Below are positions 44,349 through 53,800 of a stretch of DNA of 64,000 nucleotides, piece after piece. Position 1 is the stretch's first letter; every line of letters starts with the position of its first letter. Origin of the DNA: Lewinellaceae bacterium (lineage in GTDB: Bacteria; Bacteroidota; Bacteroidia; Chitinophagales; Saprospiraceae); the NCBI GenBank assembly GCA_020636315.1, contig JACJYA010000016.1, forward strand, positions 135,582-199,581. The letters are read 5' to 3'. The position numbers and the translations under genes were made by a program. The notes below the pieces were generated by a model, which saw only the letters and a list, made by a program, of their open reading frames with translations, was not told where the DNA came from and searched no databases.

Positions 44349-44356
44349 CAAAAATA
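44349..44356 (-). promoter_or_regulatory. -7 box before the HTCS gene
   Basis: TATTTTTG on the minus strand matches TAnnTTTG 33 bp before the HTCS start. No TTTG element was found at the normal distance and no operator copy lies upstream. HTCS expression may also come by read-through from the SusC/SusD unit. Confidence 0.35.
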
Positions 44357-44434
44357 AAGTAGTTAAAAATAAAAAAATCCCAGATGAAAAAGCCGCTTCC
44401 TCCAAATAAAGTTTGCGCCCCGAGGGGAGCGTTA

Positions 44435-45556
44435 TCACTGCCGGTTGCGGACACAGCGTACGCTAAGGCCACTGCGCTTCTCCAGATGCCCCTGCCCGAG
44501 AAGGGGAAAGTTGTTGATCAGCCGGTAAAAAGCCCTGCCGCCGGCCTGCTCGGTTGCTGTCCAGAAAACGGCGTTCTCACCTTCAAATACGGAATATCCC
44601 CAGTTGCCGGCATAGAGGGCGTCAAAACCGGAAGGGCTGTCTGCCCCTCTCATTTTGTTCGGCACATTCACTCCCGCCCCTCCGTTGCCATCGACGGAGA
44701 GGTACGAATTCAATGCCTCCCATTCCTCCTTGGTGGGCAAGTGCCACTCACAAGGGCATATACCCTGAACCTCGTCTTCGGCGGTAACCGATCCGGCGCC
44801 GTTCATCATAGCTTCCCAGGAGTAATGAGCACCAAAAGCATTTGTGCAGTTCAGGTTCAGGCAGAAACGCCCTTCGATCTCCCGGGCAGGGTCTTCGGGT
44901 AGATGCAGCGTGCGAAGGTTCTCCGCCGTCCAGCACTGTCCGCCGATCTGTACAGTAGGATATTTATTGCCGTCCACATCGGTAATGCTATCTCTTCCGC
45001 AAACGAACTCCGGCTGGCCGACCATCACCGAATCGATGGTGATGATGGCCGGGCCGCCGCTATCAGTAACTGTGACGCTGTACTGGCCGGCAGTCAGCCC
45101 TTCTATGGCCAGGCTTTCCCCGCCATTGCTCCAGATCGCACTATAAGGAGGCGTGCCTCCCATAACAGATAATTCTACCGCGCCGTCATCCCCGCCATAC
45201 CAGCTCACCTCAGTAACGGAAAAGTTGAAAACCAGCGGGGTTGCTTCCGGCTGCTCCACTACTGCCGTGGCGGAGGCGACGGCCGATCTGCTGTCGATCA
45301 CTTTCAGCGTATATTCACCGGCCGGCAGCCCGGCTATCTGCTCCTCCTGGCTGCCATTGCTCCAAAAGTAGCGGTATGGAGGCTGTCCTCCCTCGACCGT
45401 GGATTGCACAGCTCCATCCCGCGCCCCATAAGCGCTGGCGGGAGTAGGCTCTAAAGCCACCTGTATAAACGGAATGGGCAGGCTGTCCTCCTCACAAGCA
45501 GGGAACAGCACCCAAAGCCCGAAAAGCACTATTGTTATTTGAATTACAGATCTCAT
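44435..45556 (-). CDS. Lipoprotein with SprB-type repeats and a FISUMP domain
   Basis: A 373-residue surface-type lipoprotein (lipobox LFPACE). Two SprB/PKD-like beta repeats follow, about 30-105 (GGQPPYRYFWSNGSQEEQIAGL) and about 108-185 (GGTPPYSAIWSNGGESLAIEGL). The C-terminal FISUMP domain spans about 190-373 (DVDGNKYPTVQIGGQCWTAENL, CPCEWHLPTKEEWEALNSYL, VRCVRNR). FISUMP domains occur in Fibrobacter and Bacteroidota surface proteins thought to bind carbohydrate or surfaces. It occupies the position after SusC-SusD where a surface glycan-binding protein is normally encoded (58 bp after susD), so that role is the best guess. Confidence 0.82.
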   Translation of the reverse strand: MRSVIQITIVLFGLWVLFPACEEDSLPIPFIQVALEPTPASAYGARDGAVQSTVEGGQPPYRYFWSNGSQEEQIAGLPAGEYTLKVIDSRSAVASATAVVEQPEATPLVFNFSVTEVSWYGGDDGAVELSVMGGTPPYSAIWSNGGESLAIEGLTAGQYSVTVTDSGGPAIITIDSVMVGQPEFVCGRDSITDVDGNKYPTVQIGGQCWTAENLRTLHLPEDPAREIEGRFCLNLNCTNAFGAHYSWEAMMNGAGSVTAEDEVQGICPCEWHLPTKEEWEALNSYLSVDGNGGAGVNVPNKMRGADSPSGFDALYAGNWGYSVFEGENAVFWTATEQAGGRAFYRLINNFPLLGQGHLEKRSGLSVRCVRNRQ

Positions 45557-45614
45557 TTATGCAGTTTTTTCAGCAACAAAATCAACAAACCAGGCTCTTT
45601 CCACAACCTCTGGC

Positions 45615-47177
45615 TCAATCCTCCTTGAAATCCAGCTCGGATTGCGGCAGCTTCCAGTAAAGGCCTTCATACGGGTAATTGATAGCCGGCGCCTCCCGGT
45701 CTCCGGGAGGAATCGGCATCTGAAGGCCCTGCAGATACAGGAGCCTGTCGCCTTCAAAGGCCATTTCTCTGATCCGTTCATTATGGATATCCTGTTCGCT
45801 GGCCGTGGCCAGTGGCTCCAGCCCGGCCCTTATCCTGACCCTATTGAGGTCTTCGGCAGCTCCGGCAACATTGCCGGCCCTGTAACGCAGGATGGCCCGG
45901 GTCAGGTACATTTCAGCCAGGCGGATGATGGGAATATTGCTCCGCTGGCCGTCAGTGGCGCGGTAATACTTATCCCCCCAGACGTGAGGGTCCTTGATGT
46001 GTGGGTACTGCATTTCATATTGCGTCGGGTCGGCATTGTTGTTGCCGGGGTTGCCCTCGATCCGCCAGAACAACTGCTGATAACGTTTGTCGCGAAGAGC
46101 CTCCTCGGTAACTTCCAGGTTGTCATCCATCCATCCTATTTGTTTCAGAACGGAGTGAGACAGGGGAAACTGGTTCCAGGTGCAACGCTTCTGATACGCT
46201 CCTCTTCCGCCATTGACCGCCCGGTAATCGCTCCAGTTCATACTGGTGGGCACTTTATTGGCCCGGACGATCTCCGGGTCGTGGTTATTGGTGGCCCAGA
46301 TGACCTCGCGGCCGTCCTCGGCGTAATCTTTGTTGAAGGCTTCAATAGGATCCTCCGACAAGTCGAACGGCCCGCTAATGACATAGTCGAGCTCATCCAT
46401 CGCCTCATCCCAACGGCCTATCCGGAAATACACACGGGCCAGCATACCGGCCGCCGCATAACGCGTAGCCCGCCCCTGAACATAGGAAGGGTGGTGAAGG
46501 CCGGAAACGAATGCCTCGGGCAGCAATTCCTTCGCCTTCAGCAGGTCGGCAACAACCTGGTCGTAGATGATTTCAGTTGTCACATAATTGGCCTTGTTGG
46601 CCGCTTCCGCCGACAGGGGCGTCTCCAGCCGCAACGGCAGGATCTCTTCTGTTGTGAAATTGGGTGCTCCGGGCGCCGGCGCATGCCGGACAGCCAGATA
46701 GAAATAGGCGTAAGCACGCATGAATAGCATCTCACCCTGTATGCGGGCCAGGTTTTCCAGGTCGGCTTTGGTGGGATTGGGATAGGGCCGGTAATCGTTC
46801 TCCTTCAGAAAATCCAGCACCGAATTGGCATGAGTGATGCATTTGTAGCCGAGGGAAAAACCACTGTTGGCCTTTGACATTTCTACCTCAGTAGTACGGC
46901 CGTACATCTCTTCGAACGGGATATCGGCAGAGGTGTTGGGCAATAAATATACCTCGTCCGACATGCACTCGAAAATGAGGCGGTCGTCGCCAAAAAAGTT
47001 ACTCCAGGAGGTGGTAAAAGCAAAATTGTAAGGCGAAACCACCCCGCGCTCCAGCTCGTTCATGTTCAGCCAGGGGAATTCCGGCGGGTTGGTGAGCTCA
47101 AAAAAAGCATTGTTGTCGCAGGAAACGGCGCCCAGCGCCAGTCCGATGATGAAAATTGATTTTCGTATGCGGTGCAT
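45615..47177 (-). CDS. susD: SusD/RagB-type lipoprotein (second pair)
   Basis: A 520-residue outer-membrane lipoprotein that forms the lid of the adjacent SusC. The Met at 47177 (MHRIRKSIFIIGLALGAVSC) is chosen; an earlier in-frame Met (47303) would place the leader internally and overlap susC. Cys20 is the lipidation site. Helical repeats include YKCITHANSVLDFL and LARIQGEMLFMRAYAYFYLAVRH. The SusD C-terminal signature RVRIRAGLEPL with NERIREMAFEGDRLLYL precedes a Pro-rich end (INYPYEGLYWKLP). The gap to susC is 23 bp. This pair belongs to the HTCS-linked locus. Confidence 0.93.
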   Translation of the reverse strand: MHRIRKSIFIIGLALGAVSCDNNAFFELTNPPEFPWLNMNELERGVVSPYNFAFTTSWSNFFGDDRLIFECMSDEVYLLPNTSADIPFEEMYGRTTEVEMSKANSGFSLGYKCITHANSVLDFLKENDYRPYPNPTKADLENLARIQGEMLFMRAYAYFYLAVRHAPAPGAPNFTTEEILPLRLETPLSAEAANKANYVTTEIIYDQVVADLLKAKELLPEAFVSGLHHPSYVQGRATRYAAAGMLARVYFRIGRWDEAMDELDYVISGPFDLSEDPIEAFNKDYAEDGREVIWATNNHDPEIVRANKVPTSMNWSDYRAVNGGRGAYQKRCTWNQFPLSHSVLKQIGWMDDNLEVTEEALRDKRYQQLFWRIEGNPGNNNADPTQYEMQYPHIKDPHVWGDKYYRATDGQRSNIPIIRLAEMYLTRAILRYRAGNVAGAAEDLNRVRIRAGLEPLATASEQDIHNERIREMAFEGDRLLYLQGLQMPIPPGDREAPAINYPYEGLYWKLPQSELDFKED

Positions 47178-47200
47178 AGTATTTTCCCTTTTGGATTGAT

Positions 47201-50200
47201 TTAAAAAGTAACCGATAATCCTCCCGACCATATCTCCAGAGGCGGTAATACGCCACCTCCCGACTCGGGGTCCCATCCGTCGTAATGAGGAGAGTACACC
47301 CATAAGTTGGTGCCGGTAACATAAACCCGCAGGTTCTGTATTTTCCAGCGTTGGACCAGTTGCTTTGGGAAAGTATAACCGGCCTGCAAATTGCGCAGCC
47401 GGATAAAGTCGGCCTTGTATAAATACTTGGTCCAGTTGACCGTCTCGTTCTTATAGTTGCCACTGGCTTCCACCCAATCCCCTTTACCGGTGGGAGATTC
47501 GGGATTCTCTACTTCGGGGTCCCACGACCAGGGGTAGGCCCCCTGCCACCGCAATTCGGGATATCTGGCATTGGGGTTATCCGGCGTCCAGGTATTGCCG
47601 ATTAGGCTTTTGCGCAGTACTACCTGCCCGTACTGCACATCCGTGGTTCGCTGCTCTTCGTAATCATACAGGTAATCCCCCGCCGAAAAGCTGAAAAATA
47701 CCGACAAGTCAAACCCCTTGTAAGTGAAGGTATTGTTGAAGCCTCCAAAAACAGTGGGTACAGAAGTCTTGTCCTGATGGATAATGCGATGGTTTTGGAG
47801 GTTATTCAGGGTAGCGGGTATCCTGCGGCCGGTCTTGACCGTTTCTCCGGTGGCTTCAAAATGGTCGATGTCGATCTCCCAGATCATGTTGACGCCGCGT
47901 TCAGGGTCCACGCCGGCGTCTTCGGCCATGTAGTATGTCCAGAGGCGCCCACCGGTCCTCGACATTTGGTTTCCATTGATCAGCCCCCGCCCCGAACGGT
48001 CCAGGTCGGAAGTCAGCCGAACGACCTTATTCTTGTTTGTGGTGATGTTGAAGTCGGTCCTCCAGGAAAAATTGCTCCGCCGGACATTCACCGAACTCAA
48101 TTCAACTTCCAGCCCCCAGTTTTGCATATCGCCGATATTGCCCCAGATCCGGTTACCCTCAAGGCCGGCGGAAGTGGCCAGGGGGGAAGAAAGCAGCAAA
48201 TCAGTTACATCCTGGAAATAATAGGCGACTGAGCCGGATACCCGGCCATCCCACAATCCATAATCGATGCCGAAATCATAACTGCTGGTCGTTTCCCAGG
48301 TAAGGGTGGGCACTCCTATGTTGGTGATGCGGGTTCCTTCCTGGATCACCTCGGAGGGCCCGTACCGCCAATCTGGATTATTGGCGTAGGTGGTTACAAA
48401 ACGATTGCTGGGAATGTTCTTATTCCCCGTCTGGCCGTAGCTGCCCCGCAATTTGACGGAACTCAGGAAATTGTCCCCCCAGAAGGGCTCATCGCTAACC
48501 ACCCACCCCAGCGATAAAGCAGGGAAGAAGCCCCAGCGGTAGTCCTCATTAAACTTGGACGACCCGTCCCGGCGAAAACTGACCCCCAGAAAATAACGGT
48601 CCTTAAACTTGTAATCCGCCCGGCCGAAGAAAGCCCGGAGGTATTCTTCGTAGTTGAGTCCCCCGCTCAGCGTCAGCAGGTCCTGGGGGTTTCCGATCTC
48701 CTTATAGGTGCCGGTGAGGTTTTGCCCCTCCATCAGGCGGAGTTCCTGGTTGTCTTCCTGGGATTCGGTGCCGGCGGTGATGCTGAGGGCGTGCCGGCCA
48801 AATTCCCGGTTGTATTTGGCATACAGGTTGTAGTTGATGCTCCGGCGAAGGCGCGACTCATCGGAAGCAAAGGAACCATTCTCTCTCAGAGTGGCGGTGA
48901 CCCAGTTCAGGGTATTGGCCTGTATGAGGTCGAAGGAGCCTTCCGTCCGAATGGAAAAGCCCTTGACGAAGGGAATGGAATACTCCAGCGCCAGGCCTCC
49001 CAGGCCGCGATAACTGCTCACCTCGTCCACCAACAGGCTGCGGTCAATGGCCGCCACCAGGTTATTACCTGACATCGGGTTCCAGTAGCCACTGGGGTCG
49101 TCGGAGTTATAAATGGGATACCAGGGCAGAGCATTGCGGTTGGCGTTTCCAAATCCGGCGCTGTTGCCGCCGCTGTTGTTGCCCAGGGCGCCGCCCACCT
49201 GTTGCTTCACCCGGTCATTCTTGGTGTGGTTGAAGTTCAGCCGGGCCTCTACCTGCAGGTTATTGACGGGGTTGAACTGCAGGTTGGCCCTTACGGAATA
49301 GCGTGTCAGGCCATTATTGGTAAGTACGCTGTTGTCGTTGCGGTATCCGAATGAAAGATACATATTCGCTTTTTCAAAGCCCATGTTTCCGGAGAGGTTG
49401 AGGTCCTGATAGTTGCCCTGGCCCAGGATCTGGCCGAACCAGTTGGTATTAACGGCCAGCGCTTCTTCCCGGCTTAGCCGCGCAATGGGGTCATCGCGAA
49501 ACAGGTTGAGGATGGAATTCGGGTCGAAAGGCGTCTCCTGGCCGCTGTTGGAATTGCGGCGGGCCGTTTCCACCAGGCTAAACCACTCTTCGGTGTTGGT
49601 GAAGCCGACCTCCTCCGGCTTGCGGGACAACTCTGTGATGCCGGCAGAATAGTCCAGCGAAATATTGCCCCGCCCCTGCTTTCCGGTTTTGGTCGTTATG
49701 ATGATAACGCCATTGGAGCCCCGGGACCCGTATATGGCAGTTGCCGCCGCATCCTTCAGCACCTGAATGGATTCAATGTCATTGGGGTTGATCATACTCA
49801 TGGGATCCTGGCTGGTGGCCCCGTTGGTGGCTCCAAGGCTGGAGCCGGAATAGATCGGCATACCGTCCACGATCCAGAGGGGGTCCGTGCCGATAGACAG
49901 GGAGTTGACCCCCCGGATCTTAACCGTGCTGGGCGCGCCCGGTACACCACTGTTGGAAGTGACCTGCACCCCCGAGGCTCTGCCCTGCAGGCCATCGACA
50001 AAGGAGGTGGTCTTCAGTTTGGTAATGCTCTCTGACTTTACAGTTGTCACGGAACCGATGACGTCTCTTTTCTTCTTTGTCCCGTAGCCAATCACCACCA
50101 CTTCATCCAGGGCCTCTGCATCTGATGATAGCTCCACATTGACCACAGAGCGGTTATTGATGGAAATTTCCCGTTGAGCATAGCCAACATAGCTGAACAA

Positions 50201-50401
50201 AAGGGCCTTGCCTTCTTCCGGAACATCTATGGAATAATTGCCGTCAAAGTCCGTTATCCCCCCTACATTGGCGCCAACCACCAGGATATTGACCCCGATC
50301 AGGGGTTCTCCCTCTGTATCGGTTACTTTTCCGGTGACCGTTTGCTGAGCCGCCAGTTGAAAAGCGGAAAACGTGAACAGGAGTAAAAAAATATTCCTCA
50401 T
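47201..50401 (-). CDS. susC: SusC-type TonB-dependent receptor (second pair, no STN domain)
   Basis: A 1066-residue outer-membrane glycan importer. Start at 50401 (MRNIFLLLFTFSAFQLAAQ) gives a clean signal peptide; an earlier in-frame Met at 50473 would add 24 residues before it. A carboxypeptidase-like Ig domain (QTVTGKVTDTEGEPLIGVNI, about 20-95) comes first. The plug follows (ALDEVVVIGYGTKKKRDVIGSV, GVNSLSIGTDPLWIVDG), and then the barrel ending in GGLSVTF. There is no STN domain, in contrast to the SusC at 21811, which agrees with control by HTCS rather than ECF/FecR. The promoter about 250 bp upstream carries operator B. Confidence 0.95.
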   Translation of the reverse strand: MRNIFLLLFTFSAFQLAAQQTVTGKVTDTEGEPLIGVNILVVGANVGGITDFDGNYSIDVPEEGKALLFSYVGYAQREISINNRSVVNVELSSDAEALDEVVVIGYGTKKKRDVIGSVTTVKSESITKLKTTSFVDGLQGRASGVQVTSNSGVPGAPSTVKIRGVNSLSIGTDPLWIVDGMPIYSGSSLGATNGATSQDPMSMINPNDIESIQVLKDAAATAIYGSRGSNGVIIITTKTGKQGRGNISLDYSAGITELSRKPEEVGFTNTEEWFSLVETARRNSNSGQETPFDPNSILNLFRDDPIARLSREEALAVNTNWFGQILGQGNYQDLNLSGNMGFEKANMYLSFGYRNDNSVLTNNGLTRYSVRANLQFNPVNNLQVEARLNFNHTKNDRVKQQVGGALGNNSGGNSAGFGNANRNALPWYPIYNSDDPSGYWNPMSGNNLVAAIDRSLLVDEVSSYRGLGGLALEYSIPFVKGFSIRTEGSFDLIQANTLNWVTATLRENGSFASDESRLRRSINYNLYAKYNREFGRHALSITAGTESQEDNQELRLMEGQNLTGTYKEIGNPQDLLTLSGGLNYEEYLRAFFGRADYKFKDRYFLGVSFRRDGSSKFNEDYRWGFFPALSLGWVVSDEPFWGDNFLSSVKLRGSYGQTGNKNIPSNRFVTTYANNPDWRYGPSEVIQEGTRITNIGVPTLTWETTSSYDFGIDYGLWDGRVSGSVAYYFQDVTDLLLSSPLATSAGLEGNRIWGNIGDMQNWGLEVELSSVNVRRSNFSWRTDFNITTNKNKVVRLTSDLDRSGRGLINGNQMSRTGGRLWTYYMAEDAGVDPERGVNMIWEIDIDHFEATGETVKTGRRIPATLNNLQNHRIIHQDKTSVPTVFGGFNNTFTYKGFDLSVFFSFSAGDYLYDYEEQRTTDVQYGQVVLRKSLIGNTWTPDNPNARYPELRWQGAYPWSWDPEVENPESPTGKGDWVEASGNYKNETVNWTKYLYKADFIRLRNLQAGYTFPKQLVQRWKIQNLRVYVTGTNLWVYSPHYDGWDPESGGGVLPPLEIWSGGLSVTF

Positions 50402-50653
50402 CGCAAAGTGTTTTTTGAAACCCCTTGTGTAAGAGCTTGTCTGGAGGCCGCTTTTGGAGATAAAAAGTGTCAATTTTTTGATGAGACAAGGCGCTTTTTG
50501 AAGTACATACCCGGGGGTACGGACGAAAAAAGCAACGCCATATCAGCAAAAAAGGGGCATTTTTTAGCCCAAAGTGTGACCTCCAAACGAGCTCTAAGGC
50601 AGGCTTCATCTTTCCAGATTTTAAAACCTTTCTCACCCAAAAGGCGGTAACAG
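50402..50653 (-). other. Long leader of the second susC
   Basis: About 245 bases separate the predicted transcription start (just below the -7 box at 50661-50654) from the susC ATG. The stretch is AT-rich with poly-A/T runs. It holds an unsupported minus-strand frame (50636-50244) that overlaps susC out of frame and matches nothing I know. I see no clear riboswitch. Long leaders before susC genes are often sites of small-RNA or translational control, but nothing here proves that. Confidence 0.35.
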
Positions 50654-50716
50654 CAAATTTATTTTTCTCCTGCCTTCGCCATGTGGAATAATGTCTCTTT
50701 CAGGCAGGACAAATGT
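50654..50716 (-). promoter_or_regulatory. Operator B with -7 box for susC/susD
   Basis: Read towards susC, 50716 to 50681 gives distal half ACATTTGTCC, spacer TGCCTGAAAGAG and proximal half ACATTATTCCACAT. The half-sites ACATTTGTCC and ACATTATTCC are direct repeats 22 bp apart, two helical turns. After 19 bp comes TAAATTTG (50661-50654), a perfect -7 box. The operator therefore occupies the -33 region, as expected for an AraC-type activator site. Confidence 0.7.
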
Positions 50717-50744
50717 TTCCCGAAAGGCTGATCTGTCTTGTGGT

Positions 50745-50807
50745 ACGAATGTCCGGCCTAAAAGGAACAATAATCCACAAGCTTCCGCCCGGTTGTCGTG
50801 ATATTCG
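50745..50807 (+). promoter_or_regulatory. Operator B' for the 1753-residue repeat protein unit
   Basis: 50745-50780 reads distal half ACGAATGTCC, spacer GGCCTAAAAGGA and proximal half ACAATAATCCACAA. At the same 19-bp distance lies GATATTCG (50800-50807), a poor match to TAnnTTTG, 41 bp before the ATG. It is divergent from operator B with 28 bp between them. Confidence 0.55.
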
Positions 50808-50848
50808 ATCCTAACCAGAATTGAATTTTATAACCAAACACCAAAGGT

Positions 50849-53800
50849 ATGACTCTTCGATACAGTATCACCACTGTCATCCTGGGACTGTTGCTTACCC
50901 CCCTGCTGTGGGGGCAATCTGTCTCGCGCTATGCACAGGCCGATGCGGTGGCTATGGAATCCTATCCGGACTCCATTATCGACCAATCGGCTAATGGCAA
51001 TATTTTCGCCTATAAAATCAGAGAAGGCGATAACCTCAATGCCGTTTATTCCTACCTGAAATTTGACATTAGCAACCTGAAAGGAACACAGGTGGAATCC
51101 GCCTCCTTCAGCTACCGGGGCAAAACCGGCGACCCTGATTTTGAAGAACTGTTCGAACTGGAACTTTACAGCCTGAAGAGTGATTTTGACGCTGACGCTC
51201 TAACCTGGAGCAATAAACCGGATCAGGACAAAAAACTGGCCACTTCAACCCTCAACGCCAGTTCGGCGCGCAAGGCGTTTATCAATACAGATACCAGATT
51301 GATCGACTACCTCAATGAAGCTGCCCGGAAAGGGCAGTCCTCGGTGGGCTTCCTCATTCGCTCCGCCGCCAAAGACTCCACCTCAAATATGTGGATCGGA
51401 GGTGTCGATAACGGCAACTACGGCCCCATTCTCGAATACACCATATCCACCAGCAAAAGCGGTTATGCCCTGGGGGATGCGGTAGTCATGGAAGCCTATC
51501 CGGATTCTACGATCGACCAATCTTCCAACGGTAATATTTTCGCTTATCGCGAATCAGCCGATGGCAGCCTCAAGCGCGTGCAGTCTTATGTAAAATATGA
51601 CATCAGCCACCTGCGCGGCCAGCAACTGGAAACAGCCTCCTTCAGCTACCGGGGCAAAACCGGCGACCCTGATTTTGAAGAACTGTTCGAACTGGAACTT
51701 TACAGTATCAAAGCAGATTTCGACGATGCCACAGTGACCTGGAACAACAAACCGGCACAGGATAAAAAGCTGGCTTCTTCTACCCTTAACGCCAGCTCCG
51801 CGCGTAAAGAATTCATCAACACCGACACCAGGTTGATCGATTACATCAACGAAGAGATCCGCAAAGGAGCCGCAACTGTAGGCTTCCTCATCCGCTCCGC
51901 CGCCAAAGACTCCACTTCCAATATGTGGATCGGGGGCGTTGACAACGGCAACTACGGCCCCATCCTGGATTATACGATCGCTCCAAAGGGAAGCCAGTAC
52001 GGACTGGCCGATGCTGTTGCAATGGAGGCCTACCCGGATTCCGTCATTGATCAATCGGCCAATGGCAATATTTTTGCCTACCGCCATTCCGTTGACGGAG
52101 CGCTCAAGCGAACCCAGTCTTACGTGAAGTACGACCTCAGCGGCCTGAAAGGCCAGCAGGTGGAAAATGTAAGCTTCAGCTACCGCGGCAAAACCGGCGA
52201 CCCTGACTTCGAAGAGCTTTTTGAGCTGGAACTCTACAGCCTCAAAGCTGATTTCGACGGCGCCTCCCTGACCTGGAATAACAAACCGGCACAGGACAAA
52301 AAACTGGCCACTTCCACCCTCAACGCCAGCTCCGCCAGAAAGGCTTTTATCAACGACGGCAGCAAAGTGGCGGACTACATCAACGAAGAGATCCGCAAAG
52401 GGGCTTCCACCGTTGGCTTCCTCATCCGCTCCGCCGCCAAAGACTCCACTTCCAATATGTGGATCGGCGGCGTGGACAACGGCAATTACGGGCCTATCCT
52501 GGAATACGAAATGAAACCGGCGGCAAGCGCCTATGGCATCGGCGACGGCGTAGTCAAAGAAGCCTATCCGGATTCCACGATCGACCAATCGGCCAACGGC
52601 AATATCTTTGCCTATCGGGAGCCTGTTGATGGCAGCCTCAAGCGCACCCAGTCGTATGTCAGCTTCGACATCAGCGGCCTCAATGGGGAACTGGCCGAAT
52701 CGGCCAAGGTCAGCTACCGGGGCAAGACCGGCGACCCCGATTTTGAAGAGCTTTTCGAACTGGAACTGTTTAGCATCAAAGCTGGTTTCGACCCTGAAAC
52801 GGTGACCTGGAACAACAAACCGGCACAGGATAAAAAGCTGGCTTCTTCTACCCTTAACGCCAGCTCCGCGCGTAAAGAATTCATCAACACCGACACCAGG
52901 TTGATCGATTACATCAACGAAGAGATCCGCAAAGGGGCCTCCACCGTTGGCTTCCTCGTCCGCTCCGCCGCCAAAGACTCCACTTCCAATATGTGGATCG
53001 GGGGCGTGGACAACGGCAACTACGGGCCCATTCTGGATATCAGCCGGCCCAACCTCTTCACGCTGGAAAACGATACGCTCACCGTTATTGAAGACGTCTT
53101 CGTTTCCCAGGCTGAACCAGACGCCAACTTCGAGATAGCAGACGCTGATATGCACCTCATCAACAACGCTTCCACCAACGCCAGTAAGGATATTTACCTG
53201 AAATTCGATATCAGTGGCTCGAAAGACGGCATTGGGGCTGCAACGCTGCTCCTCAGAGGCGCTCAGAAGGACCCGCCCACACAGAATGAGAACTTCCGTA
53301 TCCAGGTATTCGGCACCGACAGCGATAACTGGACGGAAGGTACTCTTACCTGGAATACCACTCCGGAAACCACCACAGGAGCACTGGCGGAATATAACAT
53401 CACGGAGAGCGCCGTACACCCCGTATCCGGCGCCGCTCTTACTGCCTATGTCAACGAGGCCATTCGGGCCGGGCGGGAAAACCTCACCTTTGTCATCAGA
53501 GGCAAGGAGGAGACCACCTTCCGCGCCTGGATCTCCTCCAAGAACTGGGTGCCGGCGCAACTGGCCCTGGATTATTCTACTCAGGACCTTAAAATAATCG
53601 AAGACTCCTATGTAGCAGAAGGCGCTCCGGATGAAAACTATGACGGCGTTACCGCTATGCAGGTAGCCATCGATGAAACCGCAGGCAACGACCGGGAAAC
53701 CTACCTGAAGTTCGCCCTGGATGGCGCCCGCTCTAATGTGGTCAGTGCGGCCCTTATCGTGAAGGGCGACCAGGAGCAATCCGGCATACAACTGGACAAC

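Noticed and set aside
50244..50636. 130-codon minus-strand frame in the susC leader
   Set aside because: It overlaps susC in another frame, has no recognisable domain, and most of its length is AT-rich leader sequence.
50930..53065. Regular repeats considered as a CRISPR-like or noncoding array
   Set aside because: The unit is 534 bp, wholly coding and in frame; there are no short repeats with unique spacers anywhere in the window.
51554..53791. 745-codon minus-strand frame opposite the repeat protein
   Set aside because: Its repeats simply mirror the plus-strand CBM96-type repeats, and no start region or family features are present.
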